Shown piece by piece: positions 26,029-34,391 of a stretch of 64,000 nt of DNA. The stretch's first letter is position 1. Each line of letters starts with the position of its first letter. Location of the stretch: contig NC_008554.1 of the NCBI RefSeq assembly GCF_000014965.1, forward strand, positions 3,088,001 to 3,152,000, read 5' to 3'. The notes below the pieces were generated by a model, which saw only the letters and a list, made by a program, of their open reading frames with translations, was not told where the DNA came from and ran no database searches. The DNA is from Syntrophobacter fumaroxidans MPOB (GTDB lineage: Bacteria; Desulfobacterota; Syntrophobacteria; Syntrophobacterales; Syntrophobacteraceae). Both the position numbers and the translations under genes were made by a program.

Positions 26029-28686
26029 TCAGAGCCTTTCCCGGAGCAGCTTCCTGGCCAGATCGAGAGCATCCTGCAATTTCTCGGGCCGGTTCCCGCC
26101 GGCCTGGGCCATGTCCGGGCGCCCGCCGCCGCTGCCTCCGATCGTCTTGACGATTTCCTTGATCAGGTTCCCGGCATGAACCCGGGACGTCAGGTCAGGC
26201 GTCACTCCCACCAGCAGGAAGGCCTTGTCGCCCTGGTGCGCCCCCAGGACGGTGACCCCGCTCGACAGCCGTTCCTTGAATCGATCGTTCATTTCCCGCA
26301 GGGCCTTCGGATCGTCCGCCTCGACCCGCATCACCAGCACCTTGACCCCGCCCACCTCTTCAGCCTGCTCGAGCAGGTCGGCCGAACGTTTGCTGGTCAA
26401 GGAGCTCTTCAGGGCTTCCAGCTCTTTTTCCATCTGCTTCTGGTTCGCAAGAAGCTTCTCGACGCGCTCCGCCACCTCGAAGGGACCGGCCTTGAGCAAC
26501 CCGGCAGCCTGGTGGAGGACGCTTTGCTGCCTGCCCAGGTAGTCCAACGCGCGGCGCCCGGCAAGCGCCTCGATGCGGCGGACCCCCGAGGCGATGCTCA
26601 TCTCCTGGGTGACGACGAACAGGCCGATGTCTCCCGTCCGGTGCGTGTGGGTCCCCCCGCAGAGCTCGCGGCTGAAACCGGGGATTTCCACCATCCTGAC
26701 CCGGTCTCCGTATTTTTCCTCGAAAAGGGCCATGGCGCCGGTCTTGAGGGCTTCGTCGAGATTCATCTCCCGGACTTGCAGGTCCCGGTTCACGCGGATC
26801 TGCTCGTTGACGAGCCGTTCGATCTCGGCCAGCTCATCGCGCGATATCGCGGCGAAATGGGTGAAATCGAACCGCAGCCGGTCCGGGGCCACCATGGACC
26901 CGGCCTGCTTCACATGGTCTCCGAGCACCCGGCGCAGGACCGAGTGAAGCAGGTGAGTGGCCGTATGGTGCAGCGCGGTATCGCCGCGCAACGCCTGGTC
27001 CACCTCGAGCCGCACCGTTTCCCCCACGCGCAGCCTGCCGCTTTCGACCTTCCCGACGTGAACGATGAGATCCCCGGGAAGCTTCAGCGTATCGGACACG
27101 ATCACCCTGCTCGAGGGACCGACGATCACGCCCTGGTCGCCGACCTGCCCGCCCGCGGCTCCGTAGAAGGGAGTCTCCGAAGTGACGACCTCGACGTCCG
27201 TCCCCGCCGGCGCCTCCTCAACGGCCTGCCCGTCGCGGACCAGCGCCGCGATCGTGGATTGAGCGGAAAGGGTGTCGTATCCGACAAAGCGCGTCGATAC
27301 GCCTTCGGCGGACAGTTGCCGGTAGGCTTCGGACACTTCCCGTTCGCCGCTCCCCTTCCAGTGCATCCGCGATTGTTCCTTCTGCTTTTCCATCAGGTCC
27401 GCGAAGCCCGCCTCATCCACCTTGAAATCGAGGTCCCGGGCCATGTCCGTGATGATGTCGATGGGGAACCCGTAGGTGTCGTAGAGCTTGAAGATGAGCG
27501 CCCCGGGGATCGTGCCGGCGCCCTCGTCCCGGAGCCTGCGGATTTCGTTCTGGAGGAGCCGCAGCCCGTTGTCCAGGGTTTCGTTGAACCGCTCTTCCTC
27601 GTTGAGGATCACCCGCGTGATGAAATTCCTGCTCTCGAGCAGTTCCGGGTAGGCATCCTGCATGGACTCCATCACGGCCACCGCGACCTCGCTGAGAAAC
27701 GGCCTGTCCAGGCCCAGGAAACGCCCGTGACGCAAAGCCCGGCGCAGCACCCTGCGCAGGACGTAGCCACGCCCCTCGTTGCTCGGCAGCGCGCCGTCGC
27801 CGATAAGGAATGCCGCCGCCCTGCCGTGGTCCGCGATGACCTTTACCGAAACGTCCTTTTCCGGATCGGTCCCGTAGCGGTACCCGCTCAACTCGGCGAT
27901 CTTCGCCCTCATGGGCGCGAACAGGTCGGTGTCGTAGTTCGAGGGCACCTTCTGGATGACCGCGGCGACCCGCTCCAGTCCCATCCCCGTATCGATGCTG
28001 GGCTTGGGCAGCGGTTCCATCGTGCCGTCTTCCTTGCGGTTGAACTGCATGAAGACCAGGTTCCAGAGTTCCAGGAACCGGTCGCAGTCACACCCCGGTC
28101 TGCAGTCCGGTTTTCCGCAGCCAACGTGCGCCCCCTGGTCGATGAGTATCTCCGAACACGGGCCGCAGGGGCCGGTATCCCCCATGGACCAGAAATTGTC
28201 CTTGGTCGGGAAGGTGAGGATGCGGTCGGCTGGCAAATAACGCGCCCAGAACCCACGGGCTTCCTCGTCGGGCCCGAGACGCATCTCCGAATCCCCCTCA
28301 TGGATGGTGGCGTACAGCTTTTCCCTGGGCAGGCCCATGTCTTCGGTCAGAAACCGCCAGGCGTACTCGACGGCATCCTCCTTGAAATAATCTCCGAAGG
28401 AAAAATTCCCCAGCATCTCGAAGAACGTGTGATGCCTCGCGGTGCGGCCGACGTTTTCCAGGTCGTTGTGCTTGCCGCCCGCGCGCATGCACTTCTGGCT
28501 GGTGGCGGCCCGGTTGTAGGGACGCTTCTCCTCTCCGAGAAAGGTGCGCTTGAACTGGACCATGCCCGCGTTGGTGAACAGCAGGCTGGGGTCGTCATGG
28601 GGAATCACGGACGAGCTCTTGACGACGGAATGTCCTCGTTGAGCGAAAAAATCCAAAAACGCCTTGCGGATTTCGCTGGCTTTCAT
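26029..28686 (-). CDS. alaS: alanyl-tRNA synthetase
   Basis: 885 residues, full length. It has the class II catalytic core (FTNAGMVQFKRTFLG, AGGKHNDLENVG), the tRNA-recognition region, the editing domain with HHTATHLLHSVLR and CGGTHTHRTGD as zinc/editing ligands, and the C-Ala domain with a coiled coil and Gly-rich segment (IGGSGGGRPDMAQAGG). AGGAG lies 10 bases before ATG. It attaches alanine to tRNA-Ala and clears mischarged Ser/Gly. It follows recA on the same strand with a 135-base gap and no recX between, a common deltaproteobacterial neighbourhood minus recX. Confidence 0.97.
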   Translation of the reverse strand: MKASEIRKAFLDFFAQRGHSVVKSSSVIPHDDPSLLFTNAGMVQFKRTFLGEEKRPYNRAATSQKCMRAGGKHNDLENVGRTARHHTFFEMLGNFSFGDYFKEDAVEYAWRFLTEDMGLPREKLYATIHEGDSEMRLGPDEEARGFWARYLPADRILTFPTKDNFWSMGDTGPCGPCSEILIDQGAHVGCGKPDCRPGCDCDRFLELWNLVFMQFNRKEDGTMEPLPKPSIDTGMGLERVAAVIQKVPSNYDTDLFAPMRAKIAELSGYRYGTDPEKDVSVKVIADHGRAAAFLIGDGALPSNEGRGYVLRRVLRRALRHGRFLGLDRPFLSEVAVAVMESMQDAYPELLESRNFITRVILNEEERFNETLDNGLRLLQNEIRRLRDEGAGTIPGALIFKLYDTYGFPIDIITDMARDLDFKVDEAGFADLMEKQKEQSRMHWKGSGEREVSEAYRQLSAEGVSTRFVGYDTLSAQSTIAALVRDGQAVEEAPAGTDVEVVTSETPFYGAAGGQVGDQGVIVGPSSRVIVSDTLKLPGDLIVHVGKVESGRLRVGETVRLEVDQALRGDTALHHTATHLLHSVLRRVLGDHVKQAGSMVAPDRLRFDFTHFAAISRDELAEIERLVNEQIRVNRDLQVREMNLDEALKTGAMALFEEKYGDRVRMVEIPGFSRELCGGTHTHRTGDIGLFVVTQEMSIASGVRRIEALAGRRALDYLGRQQSVLHQAAGLLKAGPFEVAERVEKLLANQKQMEKELEALKSSLTSKRSADLLEQAEEVGGVKVLVMRVEADDPKALREMNDRFKERLSSGVTVLGAHQGDKAFLLVGVTPDLTSRVHAGNLIKEIVKTIGGSGGGRPDMAQAGGNRPEKLQDALDLARKLLRERL

Positions 28687-28821
28687 CGATGAAATCTCCT
28701 GAATGGATCAACGGTCAATCGACAGTCCGGAACAAGAGCCCGTCAAACGGCAGTCCGCCCGGGACCGCGCAAATGAGCGGGAAAAGCGGCGCGGACCGCT
28801 TTCCCGCGGGTACGTTCCCCT

Positions 28822-29853
28822 TTACTCCCCCGCCCCGGTCACCGGGCCGGGTGAAAACCTCAAATTGTGGGCCTCGCGCAGCTTCCGTTCCAGCTCACCC
28901 AGCAGGTCGGGGTGCTCCCTGAGGAAATTCTTGGCGTTCTCGCGGCCCTGCCCGAGCCTCTCCCCGCTGTAGGAATACCAGGTGCCCGACTTTTCAATGG
29001 CCCCGGATTCGACGGCAAGGTCGAGAATATCCCCTTCCCTGGAAATCCCGCGCCCGTACACCACGTCGAACTCGACCTCCCGGAAGGGAGGCGCGATCTT
29101 GTTCTTCACCACCTTAACGCGGGTGCGGTTCCCGACCACTTCCTGTCCGTCCTTGATGGGGCCCACCCGGCGGATATCCAGCCGCATGGTGGCGTAAAAC
29201 TTCAACGCGTTCCCGCCGGTGGTGGTTTCCGGAGACCCGTACATGACCCCGATTTTCATCCGGATCTGGTTGATGAAGATGACGCACGTGCGGGACTTGC
29301 TGATGCTGGACACGAGCTTGCGCAAAGCCTGGCTCATGAGCCTTGCCTGCAGCCCCACATGGGGATCGCCCATCTCCCCTTCGATTTCCGCCTTGGGAAC
29401 GAGTGCCGCCACCGAATCCACCACGATGACGTCGATGGCATTGCTGCGCACCAGGATTTCGGCGATCTCCAGGGCCTGCTCGCCGTAGTCGGGCTGGCTG
29501 ATCAGGAGATCCTCCACCTGGACTCCCAGCTTGCGGGCATAGTTGACGTCCAGGGCGTGCTCGGCATCGATGAACGCGGCCAGCCCGCCCAGTTTCTGGG
29601 CTTCGGCGACCACGTGAAGCGCCAGGGTGGTCTTGCCGGAGGATTCCGGCCCGAAAATTTCCATGATCCGGCCTCGAGCCACCCCGCCGATTCCCAGGGC
29701 AAGGTCGAGTGACAGGCAGCCGGTGGATATCACGGGAATTTCCACGTTCTGCGCGCCTTCGCCCAGCCGCATGATCGCGCCCTTGCCGCACATGCGCTCG
29801 ATTTGAGACACCGCCGTGTCGATGGCCCTCTGACGCTCGTCAACAGCTCCCAT
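28822..29853 (-). CDS. recA: RecA recombinase
   Basis: 343 residues, standard length. Walker [11 protein letters not shown], the MAW-like region, Walker [13 protein letters not shown], loop L1 [20 protein letters not shown] and L2 with [20 protein letters not shown] are all canonical. It catalyses homologous strand exchange and LexA self-cleavage. AAGGAG lies about 9 bases before ATG. The acidic C-terminal tail usual for RecA is short here. Confidence 0.97.
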   Translation of the reverse strand: MGAVDERQRAIDTAVSQIERMCGKGAIMRLGEGAQNVEIPVISTGCLSLDLALGIGGVARGRIMEIFGPESSGKTTLALHVVAEAQKLGGLAAFIDAEHALDVNYARKLGVQVEDLLISQPDYGEQALEIAEILVRSNAIDVIVVDSVAALVPKAEIEGEMGDPHVGLQARLMSQALRKLVSSISKSRTCVIFINQIRMKIGVMYGSPETTTGGNALKFYATMRLDIRRVGPIKDGQEVVGNRTRVKVVKNKIAPPFREVEFDVVYGRGISREGDILDLAVESGAIEKSGTWYSYSGERLGQGRENAKNFLREHPDLLGELERKLREAHNLRFSPGPVTGAGE

Positions 29854-29941
29854 ACCAGGGTCTCCTTCCGTAGGACCGCGTGGAAACGGATCGTGATGGT
29901 GAACGTTCCTCAGAACAAACAGGACCCCTTTGCAGGGATCC

Positions 29942-29965
29942 CGGTACCCGCCTCGAACAATTATA
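29942..29965 (-). promoter_or_regulatory. possible recA promoter region
   Basis: On the minus strand TATAAT (29965-29960) lies in an AT-rich patch about 107 bases upstream of recA. No good -35 is present. GTTCTGAGGAAC at about 29909-29920 is a short palindrome between this and the gene but does not match a LexA box I know. Treat as a candidate only. Confidence 0.3.
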
Positions 29966-30034
29966 TATCACTTTGCCCCATCCTGGCATAGTCACTGGGA
30001 AAAAACGATCTGCGATCACGCGAGAGATTGCTGG

Positions 30035-30607
30035 TCACTCGGGGCGGCCGGTGAATGGGGCCCGGAACAACGGCGTGTACTGAGCGCCGTCCGGTTTCAG
30101 GTCACTTTTATACAATACAACTTCTGCAACGTCAAAAGCTTCCGCCTCAAAGGATTGATTTGCCATGAGAATTTCCTGGAGCACGGACAGACGCCCGCGT
30201 CCCTTCACTCGTCCCAGGGTCAGGTGAGGTTTGAACGGGCGGTCTTCGGATTCGAACCCGAGCGGCACCGTAGCCGCCTCGATTTTTTGCTTCAGATCGC
30301 CCAGCCTGTCGGCGTCCCCACGAAGCCCCACCCAGATCACCCGCATCTGCCTGATGGTGGGAAACGCGCCGCAGCCCGCGGCCTGGAGGCGAAACGGACT
30401 GACCGTCCGGGAAACGGATTCGAGCGCTTCCCGGAGCGCCGGAATCCGCTCCGGGGCAACGTTGCCCAGGAATTTCAAGGTGAGGTGGATGCGATCGGGC
30501 CTGATCCATGCCACGGTGGCATCGGCCTTGCGCAGTTCCCGCTCGAAGCGCTCCAGGACCGCCTGCACGGGAGACGGCAGATCAACGGCAATGAAGGTTC
30601 GAATCAT
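30035..30607 (-). CDS. thpR: RNA 2',3'-cyclic phosphodiesterase (2H family, LigT/ThpR)
   Basis: 190 residues with the two HxT motifs that define 2H phosphoesterases: HLTLKFLG (about residues 44-51) and HLTLGRVKG (about 132-140). It opens 2',3'-cyclic phosphates on RNA ends. Its start lies inside the end of cinA (26-base overlap) with GGAGG ten bases upstream, so both are translated from one mRNA; the cinA-thpR-recA order is common in bacteria. Confidence 0.92.
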   Translation of the reverse strand: MIRTFIAVDLPSPVQAVLERFERELRKADATVAWIRPDRIHLTLKFLGNVAPERIPALREALESVSRTVSPFRLQAAGCGAFPTIRQMRVIWVGLRGDADRLGDLKQKIEAATVPLGFESEDRPFKPHLTLGRVKGRGRLSVLQEILMANQSFEAEAFDVAEVVLYKSDLKPDGAQYTPLFRAPFTGRPE

Positions 30608-31856
30608 CGGTCAATACCCTCCAGAGGAGCAGCAGCGCGGCCTGGGCCGCGCTTTGCCGTATGCTTTCCCGCACACCCTCGAACCGGTGCTTCTCCACCC
30701 GCTTTTCCTTCGGGGTGACGCAGGCGATGCAGACGGTCCCCACCGGCTTTTCCGCGCTTCCCCCCGCGGGCCCGGCAATTCCCGTGATTCCGAGGGCCAC
30801 CTCGACGCGTGCGCCGCGGCACGCCCCCTCGGCCATGGCCAGGGCAACCGGCTCGCTCACCGCCCCGTGGACGCGCAGCATTTCCTCCGAGACGCCCAGG
30901 TGGTCCTGCTTGGCCTGGTTGCTGTACGTGATGAACGCCCGGTCGAAGTAATCCGAAGACCCCGCAATGGAAGTGAGCCTGGTCGAAAGAAGGCCGCCGG
31001 TGCAGGATTCCGCCGCGGCCATCCGCCAGCCCCGCTCGCGAAGCCTCTCCCCCACGACCTTCTCGAGGCATTCGTCATTTCGCCCGCTGATGTGCTTTTC
31101 TCCCAGGCGGGCGACGACTTCCTCGCGCACCTTCTCGATCCGGGTGCGGCATTCCTCCTCCGATGCGGCGACGGCAAAAAGCGTGACCCAGTTCTCGCTT
31201 CCCTGCGGGAGATAGCCGATTTCGACCCCGATGCGCCGGCAGTCCAGGTCCCTCAGGCGCCGGTTGACCTCGGATTCGACCATGCCCTGAACCCGCACGA
31301 CCTCTTTCAAGTAGGCGCCGCGCAGCGGGAAGCGCCGAGCGAGGTCCGGGATCACGACTTCGGCAAGCAGGAACTTCATTTCACCGGGAACGCCGGGAAG
31401 GAAATAGCAGGGAACGTTCCCATGGTCGATGAAGAACCCCGCCATGTCCAGGCCGATCTTGACCGCTCCGGCCGGAAGCTCGGCCATCTTGGCCACTTCG
31501 TTCGACCAAGCCTGCCCGCGTTCGGCCAGCCGCTCTTTGAGCCGCCCGACGTAAGCCTCGTCGGCGACCAGGGGACGATCGAACGCCCTGGACACTGCCG
31601 CGTTGGTCCGGTCGTCGTCCGTGGGCCCCAGGCCGCCCGTGACGATGATAAATCGGGCATCGGCAAGACACAGGACCAGGCTGGAGACGATATCCTCCTC
31701 CCGGTCCCCCACGGTGATCATGCGATCGAGGCGAAAGCCCCGGTTGCGCAACTCCAGGGCGATGTGACGCGCGTTGCCGTTGAGGATGTCGCCCAGGAGA
31801 ATTTCGTCTCCGATGGTGAGCAGCGAACCGCTGATTTCAGGTGGTCGTTCATCCAT
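30582..31856 (-). CDS. cinA: CinA-family protein (COG1058 + nicotinamide-nucleotide amidase)
   Basis: 424 residues. The N-terminal molybdopterin-binding-like domain starts SGSLLTIGDEILLGDILN and has IVTGGLGPTDDDRT. The C-terminal CinA amidase domain has AAAESCTGGLLSTRLTSI and ALGITGIAGPAGG. Together they are the usual bifunctional CinA (ADP-ribose pyrophosphatase-like plus NMN deamidase). ATG at 31856 is chosen because upstream in-frame sequence is arginine-rich non-family material. It overlaps thpR. Confidence 0.92.
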   Translation of the reverse strand: MDERPPEISGSLLTIGDEILLGDILNGNARHIALELRNRGFRLDRMITVGDREEDIVSSLVLCLADARFIIVTGGLGPTDDDRTNAAVSRAFDRPLVADEAYVGRLKERLAERGQAWSNEVAKMAELPAGAVKIGLDMAGFFIDHGNVPCYFLPGVPGEMKFLLAEVVIPDLARRFPLRGAYLKEVVRVQGMVESEVNRRLRDLDCRRIGVEIGYLPQGSENWVTLFAVAASEEECRTRIEKVREEVVARLGEKHISGRNDECLEKVVGERLRERGWRMAAAESCTGGLLSTRLTSIAGSSDYFDRAFITYSNQAKQDHLGVSEEMLRVHGAVSEPVALAMAEGACRGARVEVALGITGIAGPAGGSAEKPVGTVCIACVTPKEKRVEKHRFEGVRESIRQSAAQAALLLLWRVLTDDSNLHCR

Positions 31857-32049
31857 GAGATATTCCCGCCGGGTTGATTTCATGCGCGCGGAACGCAATG
31901 AGCGCCCGCGCTCGTCATTTCGGACCGGTTGATTCCCCGTTCCCCGCCCGCAGTGCCGGTGCTCCCGCAGGGAGTTGCGGTGCGCCCGTCCGGGATCCGG
32001 GTCGCTCCGGGAGCAGGCGTCGCAGCCGGCTTCGCCGGAGCCGACGGTC

Positions 32050-33216
32050 CTATTGTCCTCGGCCGGCCGCGGCCAGGACTTCCTCGTAAATTCTACGGAT
32101 GGGAACTCCCTGCTCCAGGGCGATCCGCTTGCAGTCCTCGTACTCGGGCGTCGCCCGCCGTTCCCCCCAGGGGGTGCGGACCCACTTGACGCGGCAGCGG
32201 CCATACGGGGTATCGACCTCGCCGATTTCCCGAGGAAGCTCCACACGATCCACTTCCTGGATCCGCACGCCGAGCGAGGTCGTCTCCCTGAAGACAATTT
32301 CGGTGACCGCCGCCTGCAATGCGGGTTCGAGAAGCACGCGCAGGATCACCGCCGGACGGTTCTTTTTCATCTGCGCGGGGACAAGGTTCACGTCGAGCGC
32401 CCCGGCGTCGAAAAGCCGCTCCATGACATGACCGTAAAATTCCGGGTTCATGTCGTCGATACTGGTTTCGATGAGCAGGAGGCGCCGCCTGAGGAGGCCC
32501 GGGGAGGCCTCTCCCACGAGGACCCGCAGCAGGTTGGGAGGGTCGGCGCAAGGGTGCGTCCCGACCCCGTAGCCGGTGGAGCGGACCACCATGTCCGGAA
32601 CCGGCCCGAAGGACTCCGCCAGGGCCGCCAGGATCGCGGCGCCGGTGGGAGTCGTCAGCTCCCTTTGAATGCCGTTGTCGTAGACGGGAACGCCTTCCAG
32701 GAGCAGGACCGTCGCCGGCGCGGGCAGCGGCAGAAGCCCGTGACGCGTTTCCACGAAGCCTCCGCCGAGCGGGACCCGCGAGGCGCACAGCCGCTCGATC
32801 CCCAGGTGATGCAATCCGATGGCGGCCCCCACGATGTCCAGGATGGAATCGAGCGCCCCGACCTCGTGGAAATGCACATCCCCCGGGGGCACCTGGTGGA
32901 CCCTGGCTTCCGCCAGGGCCAGCTTTTCGAAAACGGCGAGGCTTTTTTCCTTGACGGGGCTCTCCAGGGCGCTTTCGCCGATGAGGCGCGCGATCTCCCG
33001 GTAGGACCGGGCGGGCTGGTCTTCGATGTCGATGCGCACCCGAGTGCCCGCAATGGAGCCGCGACGCTCCCGTTCCGCCGAGAGGACGTACCCGCTCACG
33101 GCGATCTTCTTCAGCTCTCCGGAGAGCACGTCCAACGGAAGCCCGAGGTCCAGCAGCGCGCCCAGCACCATGTCCCCGCTGATTCCCGAAAAACAGTCGA
33201 AATAGGCGGTCTTCAT
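32050..33216 (-). CDS. larC: LarC, nickel-pincer cofactor biosynthesis protein (DUF111)
   Basis: 388 residues starting MKTAYFDCFSGISGDMVLGA, the signature N-terminus of LarC. Other family landmarks are HFHEVGALDSILDIVG (metal-site histidines), ELTTPTGAAILAAL and ETSIDDMNPEFYG. LarC is the CTP-dependent nickel insertase that completes the pincer cofactor of lactate racemase-type (LarA) enzymes. LarA, LarB and LarE are not in the window. ATG at 33216 replaces a longer ORF start that adds non-conserved residues. Upstream of it is a decayed tRNA-like sequence. Confidence 0.92.
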   Translation of the reverse strand: MKTAYFDCFSGISGDMVLGALLDLGLPLDVLSGELKKIAVSGYVLSAERERRGSIAGTRVRIDIEDQPARSYREIARLIGESALESPVKEKSLAVFEKLALAEARVHQVPPGDVHFHEVGALDSILDIVGAAIGLHHLGIERLCASRVPLGGGFVETRHGLLPLPAPATVLLLEGVPVYDNGIQRELTTPTGAAILAALAESFGPVPDMVVRSTGYGVGTHPCADPPNLLRVLVGEASPGLLRRRLLLIETSIDDMNPEFYGHVMERLFDAGALDVNLVPAQMKKNRPAVILRVLLEPALQAAVTEIVFRETTSLGVRIQEVDRVELPREIGEVDTPYGRCRVKWVRTPWGERRATPEYEDCKRIALEQGVPIRRIYEEVLAAAGRGQ

Positions 33217-33323
33217 ATCCGAGCTCTTCTCCCGACACCCGATCCGTCCAGCCTCAGGACCGCATCGCCGCCCGCGGGCCCGTCGAACCAAGGCGGTGCA
33301 TCCCCTCGCCGCCACCCCATGAA

Positions 33324-33395
33324 GCCCCAACCCGGAATCGAACCCCCATTCCCGGCGTGAAAGAACCGCGCCGTCAAGGCGGTGACGTCATGGAA
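33324..33395 (-). pseudogene. decayed tRNA-Glu-like sequence
   Basis: On the minus strand there is a T-loop-like GGTTCGATTCC (33344-33334), a tRNA-Glu-type anticodon loop CTTTCAC (33363-33357) and a trailing GGGGC like an acceptor 3' strand. The matching acceptor 5' strand and proper T- and anticodon-stem pairing are absent. It looks like a mutated tRNA-Glu(TTC) relic. Confidence 0.35.
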
Positions 33396-33552
33396 CAGTT
33401 CGAGCGCCCGCAGGGCAGAGTACTCCCATCCACTGGAGCGTCCAAAGAATATTCTTTTACTGTGAAAGGACTCGAAAGGTCAATCGACGGTTGAGCGAGA
33501 GCCCGTGGCGCCCGATCATTCATGAGCCGGACGCTTCACCGCCGAGCGGGGC

Positions 33553-33690
33553 GAATTCCACATGGAGACGAGTCCGCGGGTTCTTTTTGAAGTCGGGCGT
33601 CGCCATGACGCGCGAATTCCATACGGAAAGGGGTGTGAGACCGCTATGAGGAGCCAGGCGGATGGCACGCATGTGAATTCCACGTGGACA
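33553..33690. repeat. three short direct repeats with 61-base period
   Basis: GAATTCCACATGGA (33553), GAATTCCATACGGA (33614) and GAATTCCACGTGGA (33675) recur at intervals of exactly 61 bases. TCCACGTGGA in the third is a perfect palindrome. The 47 bases between them share no clear similarity. The rest of 33217-33847 holds no gene I can support. Confidence 0.55.
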
Positions 33691-33788
33691 CAGGCGCGCG
33701 TCGATTGTTCGGCGCGTTGCCTCCGATGTTGCCGCCCCGACCCGCGCGGCACGGTTCCGCCATGGTTCCGCTGTCGCCACGGTTCCGC

Positions 33789-33817
33789 TTGACACATGGC
33801 GGCGCCGATGCTAATTT
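33789..33817 (+). promoter_or_regulatory. promoter for the tRNA-Ser genes
   Basis: A perfect TTGACA at 33789-33794, 17 bases, then TAATTT at 33812-33817. The start near 33824 lies 24 bases before the first tRNA. Confidence 0.6.
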
Positions 33818-33847
33818 TACGGACTCTGTTCGCAGTAAAGACTGTCC

Positions 33848-33940
33848 GGAGGGATGGCCGAGCGGTTTAAGGCGGCGGTCTTGAAAACCGTTGTTCCGTT
33901 AGCAGCGGGACCGTGGGTTCGAATCCTACTCCCTCCGCCA
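33848..33940 (+). tRNA. tRNA-Ser (TGA)
   Basis: GGAGGGA pairs with TCCCTCC as the acceptor stem. The D-arm ATGGCCGAGCGG, anticodon loop CTTGAAA with TGA, the long class II variable arm and GGTTCGAATCC T-arm identify a serine tRNA reading UCA. CCA is encoded. Confidence 0.96.
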
Positions 33941-33957
33941 ACCCCGAGGATCGTAAC

Positions 33958-34051
33958 GGAGAGATGGCCGAGTCGGCTGAAGGCGCTCGCCTGCTAAGCG
34001 AGTGTACGCTGTAAAGGTGTACCGAGGGTTCGAATCCCTCTCTCTCCGCCA
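33958..34051 (+). tRNA. tRNA-Ser (GCT)
   Basis: GGAGAGA/TCTCTCC acceptor stem, D-arm ATGGCCGAGTCGG, anticodon loop CTGCTAA with GCT, a long variable arm and GGTTCGAATCC T-arm; CCA is encoded. It reads AGC/AGU and probably shares the upstream promoter with tRNA-Ser(TGA). Foreign-looking DNA begins just downstream. Confidence 0.96.
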
Positions 34052-34065
34052 TCAGAAATAATCGA

Positions 34066-34100
34066 GCCCGGATCAGGGATGCCTGATTCCGGGCTTTTTT
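34066..34100 (+). terminator. terminator after the tRNA-Ser pair
   Basis: GCCCGGATCAGG pairs with CCTGATTCCGGGC around a GATG loop (one bulged T), then TTTTTT. A textbook intrinsic terminator. Confidence 0.9.
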
Positions 34101-34391
34101 GCCTTCATCGGGGAGCAATTTGGGGACCAATTTTGAGATTTACAGGGCAAAATCGGTCCGGTGGGCCGGTTCGATGAAGAACAGACGGGATCACTCCTGA
34201 TAGTGAAGGCGAGGGGACCGGTTAAATCAGAACACGAAGGAAGAGTTTGGGCAGGAAGATCCCCGGCATTCGTAGGTTTTCCATTGCCTTCATCGAGCAG
34301 AAAATCGATTGAAAAAGAATGATCGATCAAATAGTCTTGAATTAGAAGGTTGAAATCGTGGCATCGGGATGGAAGGAGTCCTGGGGGCAAT

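Noticed and set aside
27726-27739. GACGCAAAGCCC, similar to the GEMM riboswitch core
   Set aside because: Lies inside alaS on the opposite strand, with no GAAA stem or tetraloop receptor around it.
26176-28692. 838-residue ORF on the plus strand
   Set aside because: It is exactly antisense to alaS, a result of high GC codon usage; its sequence has no domain.
29909-29920. LexA box upstream of recA (GTTCTGAGGAAC)
   Set aside because: Palindromic and well placed, but it does not match the LexA consensus sequences I know for deltaproteobacteria or Gram-positives.
33553-33690. CRISPR array
   Set aside because: Only about 14 of 61 bases are shared between units, repeats are imperfect and no cas genes are nearby.
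34101-34391. Integrase or attachment-site gene next to tRNA-Ser
   Set aside because: The GGGGACCAATTTT-like sequence is suggestive, but no integrase frame or second att copy can be seen in the window.
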